A stretch of DNA of 54,987 nt, from positions 1 through 54,987 of the forward strand of contig CAJMGO010000009.1 in assembly GCA_905212975.1 (NCBI GenBank), read 5' to 3'. Under the pieces are notes generated by a model. The model was not told the DNA's origin. It worked only from the letters and a program-made list of their open reading frames with translations, and did not search any database. Shown here piece after piece: positions 8,012-16,952 of the stretch. Every line of letters begins with the position of its first letter. Positions within the stretch are counted from its first letter, which is position 1. Made by a program: the position numbers and the translations under genes. The stretch comes from CAJMGO01 sp900557305. Lineage in GTDB: Bacteria; Bacillota_I; Bacilli_A; RF39; UBA660.

Positions 8012-9217
8012 ATGGAGAGAATAATAATGCATATAGATGTTAATAATGCTTTTTTATCTTGGAGCGCAATAGATTTATTAAATAAAGGATATAAATATGA
8101 TATTAGGAATAGTTATGCTGTAATAGGTGGAGATGAAAAAAAGAGAAGTGGTATAGTACTAGCTAAATCTACATCAGCTAAAAAGTTAGGTATTGTTACA
8201 GCTGAAACTTTATATAGTGCAAGAAAGAAATGTAAGGTATTAAAAGTATATCCTCCTAATTTTAAGTTTTATAATGAAATGTCAAATAAATTTTTCTCTC
8301 TTTTAAGAAAATATACACCTGATATTGAAATTGCTAGTATAGATGAATGTTATTTGGATTATGGAAAGGTAAAATCATTGTATGGTGATGAAATTAACTT
8401 TGCGTATAAAATAAAAGATGAAATAAAAAACACTTTGGGTTTTACTGTAAATATAGGTATAGCAAATAATAAATTATGTGCAAAGATGGCAAGTGATTTT
8501 TCTAAACCTGATAAGGTACATACTTTATATGAGAATGAAGTTAAAGAAAAAATGTATCCTTTAGATGTTGGAGATTTATTTGGAATAGGTAAACGTACTG
8601 TGCCAAAATTAAATTCTCTTGGTATATATAAAATATCTGATTTAGCTTTAGCAGATCCTGTTATGTTAGAAAAATATTTTAAAAATCAGGCTTATGTAAT
8701 GATAAAAAGTGCAAATGGTATAGATGATAGTATTGTTGATTCTAATGAATATCATCCTTCATGTATTGGTAATGAAATAACTTTACCACATAATATTTCA
8801 AGTAAAAGAGAAGCTTATGATAAACTTTTAATTTTATCTGAATATGTAAGTAAAAGATTAAGAAAAGAAGAAAAATATGCTAGTGTTGTATGTGTTACTA
8901 TAAAAGATGAGTTTCTAAAAAGACGTTCACATCAAAAGAAATTATTAAATGAAACAAATATAGAAAAAGAAATATATAAAACAGCATGTATGATTTTTGA
9001 TGAATTTTGGAATGGAGAAAATATAAGACTAATTGGTATTAGATTAGATGGACTTACATTGTCGAAAAAATATCAAGGTTCTATTTTTGAAAATGTTGAA
9101 AAAAGAGAACATGATGAGAAAATAGATAAACTTATCGATAATATTAATTTTAAATTTGGAAAAAACACTATCAAAAAAGCTGGAATAGATAATCTTAATT
9201 CCAAAAAAGAGGTATAA
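8012..9217 (+). CDS. Y-family (DinB/UmuC-type) translesion DNA polymerase
   Basis: A 401-residue Y-family polymerase. The catalytic carboxylates are present: D9 in 'HIDVNNAF', and D111/E112 in 'SIDECYLDY'. The 'GIANNKLCAKMASDFSKP' and HhH 'GIGKRTVPKLNSLGI' segments and a little-finger domain follow. It inserts bases opposite damaged templates. Asn-Asn after the first Asp resembles the UvrX/YqjW branch rather than classical DinB. The start at 8012 follows GGTGG by 6 bases; an upstream in-frame ATG at 7997 has no ribosome site and is rejected. It sits between dnaE and the HD-GYP-like gene with its own promoter. No LexA box was recognised. Confidence 0.9.
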   Translation: MERIIMHIDVNNAFLSWSAIDLLNKGYKYDIRNSYAVIGGDEKKRSGIVLAKSTSAKKLGIVTAETLYSARKKCKVLKVYPPNFKFYNEMSNKFFSLLRKYTPDIEIASIDECYLDYGKVKSLYGDEINFAYKIKDEIKNTLGFTVNIGIANNKLCAKMASDFSKPDKVHTLYENEVKEKMYPLDVGDLFGIGKRTVPKLNSLGIYKISDLALADPVMLEKYFKNQAYVMIKSANGIDDSIVDSNEYHPSCIGNEITLPHNISSKREAYDKLLILSEYVSKRLRKEEKYASVVCVTIKDEFLKRRSHQKKLLNETNIEKEIYKTACMIFDEFWNGENIRLIGIRLDGLTLSKKYQGSIFENVEKREHDEKIDKLIDNINFKFGKNTIKKAGIDNLNSKKEV

Positions 9218-9345
9218 TTATATCGAATTAAAAAAATTGAAAATAGTAAAAAAATAAAAGAAAAATTAGATGAGTTATTTAAATGATGACTTTTCTGTTT
9301 ATTTTTGATATAATTTAGTAAATAATTTAGAAAATAGGTGATAAT

Positions 9346-10527
9346 ATGAATGTTGGGATAGATTTTGTAAAACCTGGTATGATTGTAATGGAGGATATTT
9401 TTATAAAATCAACAAAATTGATAAGAGATGGGTATGAGCTTACTGATTCAATAATAAAAATGTTAAAAAGCAATGACATAAAAAAGGTGAAAATTAAAAC
9501 TAAAGCTGATTTTAAAATGAATGAGACTGTTGGTGATGAGGTTAGAAATATCGTGATAAAATCATTAAAAAATTTTGATTATGTAAATATAAGAGATATT
9601 ATAAAAAGTTCTACCGAATTAGCAAATTCAATAACTGAAAGTAATTCTTTTAATTTTGATTTAAAAAGGTATTTTATTCCAAGGAATGAAGATTATGAAC
9701 ATAGTTTAAATGTCGCTCAATTTGCTTGTGCATTATGCAAGGTATATAATAAAGTTCATCCTGAAAATCAAGTTAAGATAGAAGAGGTTTCTATGGCTGC
9801 TATTTTACATGATATTGGAAGACAAACTATAAATGATAGTGATTTGAAAAAAATGAATGAAAATGTAAATAATTTAAATTCGGATTATTTCCCTGGATAT
9901 AGCGACGAATATTTTGAAAAGTATGATGAGTCAAATTTTCCTATATATGATTTTGCTATAATTAAGGATAATCCACAAATTCCATCTCCTGTTAAAACAG
10001 CTCTTCTTTTACAAAGAGAAAATTTTAGCAAAGATATGGCAGGACCTCTTCATGCAAGTGAGACTTATTTACAGGAACAAAGTAAAAAAACTGCATATAC
10101 TATGTCAAAAATAATTCATATATGTGATATTTATGAGTATTTGATTAGAAAGTCATTATCTTTGAATGAATCTGTATCGAATGTAATCGAAATAATGAAT
10201 ACGTATAAAGAAAATGGAGGCATTGATCCAGAAATGTTAAAATTATTATTTTTTAGTATCCCTTTATATGGCGTAGGTACTAAGGTTATATTAAGTGGAA
10301 ATATAAGTAATAATGGTATAACTATAGATTTAAATGATAAAGAAGCTACTGTAGTAGATTATGATTATAAAAATCCGACAAGGCCAGTTATTAATGTAAG
10401 TGGTATAAATATTCCACTTATGAAGTGTAATACATTAACAATAAAAAAAATAGCTCCTATTAATTATGAAGAGATATTTGAAATTGAAAATTCAGAAAAT
10501 AGTGTAAATAAAGGAAGAAGTTTATAG
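9346..10527 (+). CDS. HD-GYP-like phosphohydrolase, degenerate GYP part
   Basis: A 393-residue protein with an N-terminal DUF3391-like segment ('FVKPGMIVMEDIF...DGYELTDSIIKML') and an HD domain: 'YEHSLNVAQFACAL' and 'AAILHDIGR' (H155, D156). HD-GYP proteins hydrolyse cyclic-di-GMP, but the HH and GYP signatures expected after the HD are replaced by 'LLQRENFSKDMAGPL', so canonical activity is uncertain. A C-terminal beta-rich tail ('PLYGVGTKVILSGN', 'ATVVDYDYKNPTRPVI') is typical of the family. AGGTGAT precedes the ATG; TGATATAAT lies at about 9307-9315. Together with the degenerate GGDEF protein it suggests a remodelled cyclic-dinucleotide or stress-sensing system. Confidence 0.75.
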   Translation: MNVGIDFVKPGMIVMEDIFIKSTKLIRDGYELTDSIIKMLKSNDIKKVKIKTKADFKMNETVGDEVRNIVIKSLKNFDYVNIRDIIKSSTELANSITESNSFNFDLKRYFIPRNEDYEHSLNVAQFACALCKVYNKVHPENQVKIEEVSMAAILHDIGRQTINDSDLKKMNENVNNLNSDYFPGYSDEYFEKYDESNFPIYDFAIIKDNPQIPSPVKTALLLQRENFSKDMAGPLHASETYLQEQSKKTAYTMSKIIHICDIYEYLIRKSLSLNESVSNVIEIMNTYKENGGIDPEMLKLLFFSIPLYGVGTKVILSGNISNNGITIDLNDKEATVVDYDYKNPTRPVINVSGINIPLMKCNTLTIKKIAPINYEEIFEIENSENSVNKGRSL

Positions 10528-10568
10528 AAAGTCTTCTTTTTTTTTAGTATAATGTATTAGGTGATAAA

Positions 10569-12725
10569 ATGAATGATAATATAATTAAAGAAATTAGTTT
10601 AAATTTAAATATAAAGGATGAACAGGTAAGAACTGTTCTTAAATTATTGGAAGAAGGAAATACTATTCCATTTATTGCTCGTTATAGAAAAGAAGCAACA
10701 GGTGCTTTAGATGAAGAAAATATAAGGAGTATAAATGAGGTATATGAGTATCAAATTAATTTGCTTAAAAGAAAAGAAGATGTTATTAGGTTAATTGATG
10801 AAAAAGGATTAATGACTGATGATTTAAAGAATTCTATTATGTCTTGTTCTAAATTGGTTGAAGTAGAAGATTTATATAGACCTTATAAAGAAAAGAAAAA
10901 AACTAAAGCTACTGAAGCTATAAAAAATGGTCTTGAACCTTTAGCAAAAATAATTATGTCATTTCCAACAAAAGGAAGTATAGATGATATAGCTCAAAAG
11001 TATTTAAATGAGAATGTTAAAGATATAAATTCTGCTATAGAAGGAGCATCTTTTATTATTGCTGAATGGATTAGTGATAATGCTTATTATAGAAAATATA
11101 TAAGAAATTATACATATAAGAATGGTATTATAACATGTAATGTAAAGAAGGATAATCCTGATACAAATAAAGTATATGAAATGTATTATAATTATAGTGA
11201 AAGAATTAAAGATATAAAACCTCATAGAGTTCTAGCTATAAATAGAGCAGAAAATGAAAAAGTGATAACTGTTAATATAGATATAAATGTAGATGAAATA
11301 TATAATTTTTTAGAATCTAAGTTAATTAAAAATAAATCTAGTTTTGTATGTGATATTGTAAGTAATGCTATAAAAGATAGTTATAAAAGACTTATATCTC
11401 CATCTATAGAAAGAGAAATAAGAAGTGATTTAAAGGAAAAAGCTGATGTTGTAGCAATAGATAATTTTAGTCATAATGTTGAAAGTTTATTACTTCAACC
11501 TCCTCTTAAGGAAAGAGTTGTACTTGCATTTGATCCTGGATATGTAAATGGATGTAAATTAGCTGTTGTAGATAAGAATGGAAAATATTTAGATTCTACT
11601 GTAATAAAACCATTTTTAAATAATGTTAATTCTATTAATTTAAAAAAATGCAAAGATGAAGTGGTTAATTTAATAAAAAAATATAATGTTGATGTTATTG
11701 CTATAGGAAATGGAACAGCATCTCGTGAAAGTGAAGCTTTTTGCGCTGATATGATTAAAGAATATAAATTAAATACTAAGTATGTTATTGTATCAGAGGC
11801 TGGTGCTTCAATTTATAGTGCATCACCACTTGCTATATCAGAATTTCCTGATTTAGCTGTTGAGAAAAGAAGTGCAGTATCAATTGGAAGAAGATTACAA
11901 GATCCTTTATCTGAACTCGTAAAAATTCCACCTGAAGGTATAGGTGTTGGATTATATCAACATGATGTATCTCAAAAAAATCTAAAAGAAAGTTTGGATT
12001 TTGTGGTTAGTAAAGCTGTAAATAGTGTTGGTGTAAATGTAAATATAGCGTCACCCGCACTTTTAAAATATGTATCTGGTATGCAGAAGAAGAATATTGA
12101 TAAATTAATTGAATATAGAGAAAAGAATGGTAAAATTAATTCTAGATTAGAGCTTAAGAAAAATAAAATATTAAGTGATAAAGTTTATGAACAAGCAATT
12201 GGATTTTTAAGAATTCAAGATGCTGAAAATATTTTAGATGAAACTAGTATCCATCCAGAAAGTTATTCAGCTACTTTAAAATTATTAAGTGAACTTAATT
12301 TAAATGTTAGTGATATTGGTACTGATAAATTAAAAAATATTTTAAAAGATATTAATATTTCAATTTATGCAAATAAAATAGGTACTGATATTTATACTTT
12401 AGAAGATATTGTTAAATCTTTGATAAGCCCTAATAGAGATCCAAGAGATGAAATGCCTCAACCAATGTTAAAAAGTGATGTTCTTCATATAGAAGATTTA
12501 AGTGTTGGTATGAAGTTACAGGGAACTGTTAGAAATGTAGTTGATTTTGGAGCATTTATAGATATTGGTCTTCATAATGATGGACTTGTTCATATTTCTA
12601 AAATTACAAATAAGTATATAAAACATCCAAGTGAAATATTGAGTGTTGGTGATATCGTTGATTGTTATGTAATAGATATAAATAGGGATAAGGAAAAGGT
12701 ATCTTTATCTTTAATTAAAGAATAA
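10569..12725 (+). CDS. tex: Tex family RNA-binding transcription accessory protein
   Basis: A 718-residue Tex protein. In order: the N-terminal HTH-like region ('GNTIPFIARYRKEATGALDEENIR'), YqgF-like RNase H fold ('VVLAFDPGYVNGCKLAVVDKNGKYL', about 317-341), HhH repeats ('GVGVNVNIASPALLKYVSGM'-like block) and a C-terminal S1 RNA-binding domain from about residue 640 ('GTVRNVVDFGAFIDIGLHNDGLVHIS'). Tex binds RNA polymerase or nucleic acid and affects transcription. Length is normal for the family. AGGTGAT lies 4 bases before ATG; TATAAT at 10548-10553 follows the preceding T-tract directly. Confidence 0.93.
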   Translation: MNDNIIKEISLNLNIKDEQVRTVLKLLEEGNTIPFIARYRKEATGALDEENIRSINEVYEYQINLLKRKEDVIRLIDEKGLMTDDLKNSIMSCSKLVEVEDLYRPYKEKKKTKATEAIKNGLEPLAKIIMSFPTKGSIDDIAQKYLNENVKDINSAIEGASFIIAEWISDNAYYRKYIRNYTYKNGIITCNVKKDNPDTNKVYEMYYNYSERIKDIKPHRVLAINRAENEKVITVNIDINVDEIYNFLESKLIKNKSSFVCDIVSNAIKDSYKRLISPSIEREIRSDLKEKADVVAIDNFSHNVESLLLQPPLKERVVLAFDPGYVNGCKLAVVDKNGKYLDSTVIKPFLNNVNSINLKKCKDEVVNLIKKYNVDVIAIGNGTASRESEAFCADMIKEYKLNTKYVIVSEAGASIYSASPLAISEFPDLAVEKRSAVSIGRRLQDPLSELVKIPPEGIGVGLYQHDVSQKNLKESLDFVVSKAVNSVGVNVNIASPALLKYVSGMQKKNIDKLIEYREKNGKINSRLELKKNKILSDKVYEQAIGFLRIQDAENILDETSIHPESYSATLKLLSELNLNVSDIGTDKLKNILKDINISIYANKIGTDIYTLEDIVKSLISPNRDPRDEMPQPMLKSDVLHIEDLSVGMKLQGTVRNVVDFGAFIDIGLHNDGLVHISKITNKYIKHPSEILSVGDIVDCYVIDINRDKEKVSLSLIKE

Positions 12726-12734
12726 TAAAAAATT

Positions 12735-12764
12735 GCTTAATTTAAATAATTAAGTGATTTTTTT
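12735..12764 (+). terminator. tex terminator
   Basis: GCTTAATT/AATTAAGT stem with a short A/T loop and a seven-T tail. Confidence 0.65.
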
Positions 12765-12904
12765 ATTATTAACTGTATAATAAGTATAGTTTATATATAT
12801 AAAATAGAATATATGATAATAAAATTAAAAAGAAATAATATTTTTGTTATTTTACAAATATTATTTAATGTTTTATAATGTTTTTGTTTTAAAAAGGAGG
12901 TATT

Positions 12905-13609
12905 ATGGAACTATATAAATTAGAAAATGTATTTAAAACATATAAAAAAAGTAATAATTTAAATCATGCTCTTAAGAATATTAATTTATCTATTAATAAA
13001 GGAGAGATTGTAGTTATTTTAGGGCCAAGTGGTAGTGGTAAAAGTACAATGTTAAATATTTTATCCGGAATAGATTCTCCTACTGAAGGTAAAGTGTTTT
13101 ATGAAGATAAAAGAATTGATAATTTAAGTAGCAATTTACTTACAACGTATAGAAAAAATAATTTAGGTTTTATATTTCAAAGTTATAATTTAATATCGAA
13201 TTTAACAGTTAAAGAAAACATTGAAATGGGAGGACATCTTTCTTCTAATCCTTTAGATATTAAAGATATAGTAGATGTTGTTGGACTTTCTTCTCATATA
13301 AATAAATATCCTTATCAATTATCTGGTGGTCAAATGCAAAGGGTTGCTATAGCACGTGCTATTGTAAAAAATCCTAATGTTTTATTTTGTGATGAACCAA
13401 CAGGAGCTTTGGATGAAGAAACTGGTAAGAATGTTTTAAAATTATTGCAAGATATAAATAAAGAATATAAAACAACTATGATAATAGTAACTCATAATCC
13501 ATCTATTGCTTATATGGCTGATACTGTTATTCGTATGAACAGTGGTGAGATATTAGAAATTTCTAAAAATAAGAAAAAATTGGATGCTTTAGATTTGAGG
13601 TGGGCATAG
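12905..13609 (+). CDS. ABC exporter ATPase, MacB/LolD type (first copy)
   Basis: A 234-residue ATP-binding subunit: Walker A 'GPSGSGKST' (about 40-48), Q-loop 'FIFQSYNL', signature 'LSGGQMQRVAIARA', Walker B 'VLFCDEPTGALDE' and H-loop 'VTHNP'. It belongs to the FtsX-permease-associated subfamily that exports peptides/lipoproteins or acts in bacitracin-type resistance. AAAAAGGAGG lies 4 bases before ATG. The next ATG follows 1 base after its stop, so it is co-translated with the permease. A second ATPase of the same type lies just after the permease. Confidence 0.9.
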   Translation: MELYKLENVFKTYKKSNNLNHALKNINLSINKGEIVVILGPSGSGKSTMLNILSGIDSPTEGKVFYEDKRIDNLSSNLLTTYRKNNLGFIFQSYNLISNLTVKENIEMGGHLSSNPLDIKDIVDVVGLSSHINKYPYQLSGGQMQRVAIARAIVKNPNVLFCDEPTGALDEETGKNVLKLLQDINKEYKTTMIIVTHNPSIAYMADTVIRMNSGEILEISKNKKKLDALDLRWA

Positions 13610-13610
13610 T

Positions 13611-16160
13611 ATGAAGCTTTTGCTTTTAAATGCTTTAAAAGGTTTAAAAAAGAAAAAAGTTCAGATGTTTGGAATAATATTTATGGTTATGTTATCTACT
13701 GCTGTTTATACAGGTATGAATAGCGCTATAGATAGATTAGAGGATAAATATTATTCTTATCTTGATGAACAAAATGTTGAAGATATTAGTATTGGTGTTA
13801 ATGTTGATTTAATGAATGATATAAGCGTATCTGATGTAGATCAATTATTAAATAATGAACTTAAGTTTATAACAAATGAAGAAAAAAATATTATTGAACA
13901 GTATAAATTGTTTTTAAAGAATCCTAGTTATGATGTTAATATGATTTATAGTGTTATGAATATTTTTAAAAAATATGATGTTATAAAAAATTTTGAGGCA
14001 AAAAAATTAGATGAATTAAAAGGAGAATATAATCTTTATTATGAAAGAGAAATTTCTAAAACTGTAAGTGATGGTAAAAAATTATATAAAGTTATTCCTT
14101 ATAATGAAAATAAAAAAATAAATAGAATTTATTTAGTTGAGGGTAATTATCCAATAAATAAAAATGAAATAACTATTTTACCTTCTTTTGCAAAAAAGAA
14201 TAAGATAAAAATAGGTGACATGTATAAAATTGGTGAATATGAGTATAAGGTAGTTGGATTTACATATGCACCTGATTATATATATCCTTTAATATCATTT
14301 AGTATGCCTATTTTTGATGAAATGAATAATAGTGTTATTTATATAAATGATTCTTGTTTTAATGATATAAAGGGTATTGATGATAATAGTTATGCTATAA
14401 AATATAATAATAAAGTTAATAGAAAATTTGAAATTTCATCTAATATTGATGAAAATAGTAATATGAAAGATGAACCTTTATTTAAAATATTTAATTCTGA
14501 TAGTATTATTATGGATATGAATACTATAACAAGAATAGGAAGAATTGGAGCTTTACAACTTGAATTTGCTTCAAATAGATTATTTGCTGAATATTTTATG
14601 TATTTATTATTAAGTATTTCTGTACTTATAATAATTATTATTACAAAGAAAAGAATTGATGATGAAAAATTACAAATAGGGGTACTTAAGTCTTTAGGAT
14701 ATAGTAGATTTAGTATTGCTGTAAGTTATTTAGTATATCCTATAATTGGCTCATTAATAGGTGGTGTTTTAGGTTATATTATTGGAATTCTTGTTCATGA
14801 ACCTATAGCTTCGATATTAAGAAGTTACTATTCTGTACCTCTTTCAAATTATAGTATTAATTTAAATTATTTAAAAATTAGTGTTTTAGTACCTATGGTA
14901 ATTCTTTCAATATTAAGTTATTTAATTGCATTTTTTATGCTTAGAAAAAAGCCTTTACAATTATTAAAGGAAGGAAGTAATTTAAAGGTTAATATATTTA
15001 ATAGATTATTTAATAAAATACTTAAGTTTTTACCTTTTAATTTAAGATTTAAATATTCACTTGCTTTTCGTTCGATTGGAAAATTATTAATAATTACTAT
15101 TACATCTTTTTTAACAGGTCTTTTAATTACTTTAATACTTATAGGCTATAATTTATTTAATAATGTTATAGATAAATCGTTTGCGGGTATTGATTATAAA
15201 TATATGGTAGCCTCTAATGGATTAAGTGAATTTAATGAAAAAGATGATTTATCTGATTATATTTTATCTGTTACAATTCCAATAGAAGAGATAAGTGATA
15301 AAGATGGTAATAAGAAAAAAATAGATAAAAAAGAAGATGATATTTCATTTAATATATATGGAATTGATACTACTGCTAAATATACAAGAATACTAGATAA
15401 AAATGATAAGAATATAATATCATTACTTGATGATAAAAATGGTATCATTGTAAATGAAAATGCTAAAGAATTATATGGATTAGAAATCAATGATAAAATA
15501 AAATTTAAATATAGAGATTTAATTCTTGAGTATACTATTATAGGATTTAATAATGAACTTATGGGAAAGACTGGATATGTTGAAAGGATCGGACTTACTG
15601 ATAAACTTCATGTATCAAATAATTCTTATTCTATGATATATTCAAATAATTCTAAATATAAGAATATGAATGAATTAACACAGGATGAAGCTTCTTCTAT
15701 AAGTTATTTGCTAAGTGTTGATGATTTGAAGGCAAATATAGAAAAACAAATGGATAGATTTAATGGTAGTATTTATATAGTAATAGCTTTCGCATCTATT
15801 ATGGCTTTAATAATTATAGCTGTAATTGCTAATATTGTAATTGAAGAAAATAAAAAGACAATATCTATAATGAAAGTTATGGGATATAGTAATAAGAATA
15901 TTAGTAATATTGTTTTAAATATTTATACACCATTTATTATTATTGCTTATTTATTATCTATTCCAACTATGATTGCTCTTTTAAAGAAAATAGTAAGTGC
16001 TATTGTTGGGAATATAGAAATTACTATACCAATTGAGGCTGATCCATTTATATCTATACTGGGGTTATTAGGCCTTTTAGTTGCGTATTATGTAGCGCTT
16101 TATATAAGTAAGAAAGATTTAAATAAAGTACCACTTGCGGTTGCTTTAAAAAGAGAGTAG
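13611..16160 (+). CDS. ABC transporter permease, FtsX/MacB family
   Basis: An 849-residue permease with an N-terminal membrane helix, a large extracellular MacB-like domain (about 40-310), a three-helix FtsX block (about 325-445), then a second FtsX-like half with an extracellular insertion (about 530-700) and three more helices ending 'VPLAVALKRE'. This duplicated two-FtsX-domain form acts in export or mechanotransmission rather than import. It is flanked by two cognate ATPases (1-base and 8-base gaps). Substrate unknown; no two-component system or peptide gene is adjacent. Confidence 0.88.
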   Translation: MKLLLLNALKGLKKKKVQMFGIIFMVMLSTAVYTGMNSAIDRLEDKYYSYLDEQNVEDISIGVNVDLMNDISVSDVDQLLNNELKFITNEEKNIIEQYKLFLKNPSYDVNMIYSVMNIFKKYDVIKNFEAKKLDELKGEYNLYYEREISKTVSDGKKLYKVIPYNENKKINRIYLVEGNYPINKNEITILPSFAKKNKIKIGDMYKIGEYEYKVVGFTYAPDYIYPLISFSMPIFDEMNNSVIYINDSCFNDIKGIDDNSYAIKYNNKVNRKFEISSNIDENSNMKDEPLFKIFNSDSIIMDMNTITRIGRIGALQLEFASNRLFAEYFMYLLLSISVLIIIIITKKRIDDEKLQIGVLKSLGYSRFSIAVSYLVYPIIGSLIGGVLGYIIGILVHEPIASILRSYYSVPLSNYSINLNYLKISVLVPMVILSILSYLIAFFMLRKKPLQLLKEGSNLKVNIFNRLFNKILKFLPFNLRFKYSLAFRSIGKLLIITITSFLTGLLITLILIGYNLFNNVIDKSFAGIDYKYMVASNGLSEFNEKDDLSDYILSVTIPIEEISDKDGNKKKIDKKEDDISFNIYGIDTTAKYTRILDKNDKNIISLLDDKNGIIVNENAKELYGLEINDKIKFKYRDLILEYTIIGFNNELMGKTGYVERIGLTDKLHVSNNSYSMIYSNNSKYKNMNELTQDEASSISYLLSVDDLKANIEKQMDRFNGSIYIVIAFASIMALIIIAVIANIVIEENKKTISIMKVMGYSNKNISNIVLNIYTPFIIIAYLLSIPTMIALLKKIVSAIVGNIEITIPIEADPFISILGLLGLLVAYYVALYISKKDLNKVPLAVALKRE

Positions 16161-16168
16161 GTGATGTT

Positions 16169-16870
16169 ATGAGTTTAATAGAATTAAAAGATGTTTGTAA
16201 AGAATATAAAAGTGGTAAAATAAGGAATTCTGTTTTAAACAATATAAATCTTGCTATAGAAAAAGGAGAAATAATTGTTATTTTAGGACCAAGTGGTAGT
16301 GGTAAAACGACACTATTAAATGTTATATCAGGACTTGATAGAATAAGTAGTGGTAAAATAATGTATGATGGTAAAAATATATCTAAATATAGTGATATTA
16401 GAATGACTAAATTTAGAAAGAAAAGGTTAGGTTTTATATTTCAGACTTATAATTTACTTGAACATTTAAATGTTTATGAAAATGTACTTGTAGGTTCTTC
16501 TCTTGGTAAAAAAACTGTTGATGTTGATAAAATTATAGATACTGTAGGTCTTTTGAAGCATAAGAAAAAATATATGTATCAATTATCTGGTGGTGAACAA
16601 CAAAGAGTATCTATTGCTCGTGCTTTAGCTAAGATGCCTGATGTTATGTTTTGTGATGAACCAACAGGTGCTTTAGATGAAAAAACGGGTAAAATTGTTT
16701 TAAAATCATTAGTTGATGCTAATAATAAATTAAAAACAACTATGATAATAGTAACTCATAATCCTGGAATAGCTCAAATAGGTGATGTAGTAATACGTAT
16801 GAATAGTGGTAAAATAATTGAAAAATATAAAAATAAGAGGGTTGATCCTAAAAATATTCCATGGGGATAA
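16169..16870 (+). CDS. ABC exporter ATPase, MacB/LolD type (second copy)
   Basis: A 233-residue paralogue of the ATPase at 12905, with Walker A 'GPSGSGKTT', signature 'LSGGEQQRVSIARAL', Walker B 'VMFCDEPTGALDE' and H-loop 'IVTHNP'. All catalytic positions are intact, so this is not a decayed duplicate. TAGGTGATG places the start; the gap to the permease is 8 bases and a terminator follows at 16874. The three genes form one operon. Whether the two ATPases form a heterodimer or substitute for each other cannot be told from sequence. Confidence 0.9.
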   Translation: MSLIELKDVCKEYKSGKIRNSVLNNINLAIEKGEIIVILGPSGSGKTTLLNVISGLDRISSGKIMYDGKNISKYSDIRMTKFRKKRLGFIFQTYNLLEHLNVYENVLVGSSLGKKTVDVDKIIDTVGLLKHKKKYMYQLSGGEQQRVSIARALAKMPDVMFCDEPTGALDEKTGKIVLKSLVDANNKLKTTMIIVTHNPGIAQIGDVVIRMNSGKIIEKYKNKRVDPKNIPWG

Positions 16871-16873
16871 AAG

Positions 16874-16897
16874 AGTATGACAAATCATACTTTTTTT
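16874..16897 (+). terminator. Terminator of the ABC exporter operon
   Basis: AGTATGA-CAAA-TCATACT followed by a T-run, directly after the last ATPase gene. Confidence 0.85.
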
Positions 16898-16952
16898 ATA
16901 TTTTAAATTGTTTCTAACTCTTTTTTTTGATACAATAAATAAAGGTGGTAGT

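Noticed and set aside
12905..16870. Bacitracin-resistance module with a two-component system
   Set aside because: The ABC genes fit the broad family, but no histidine kinase or response regulator lies beside them, so the specific role is not supported.
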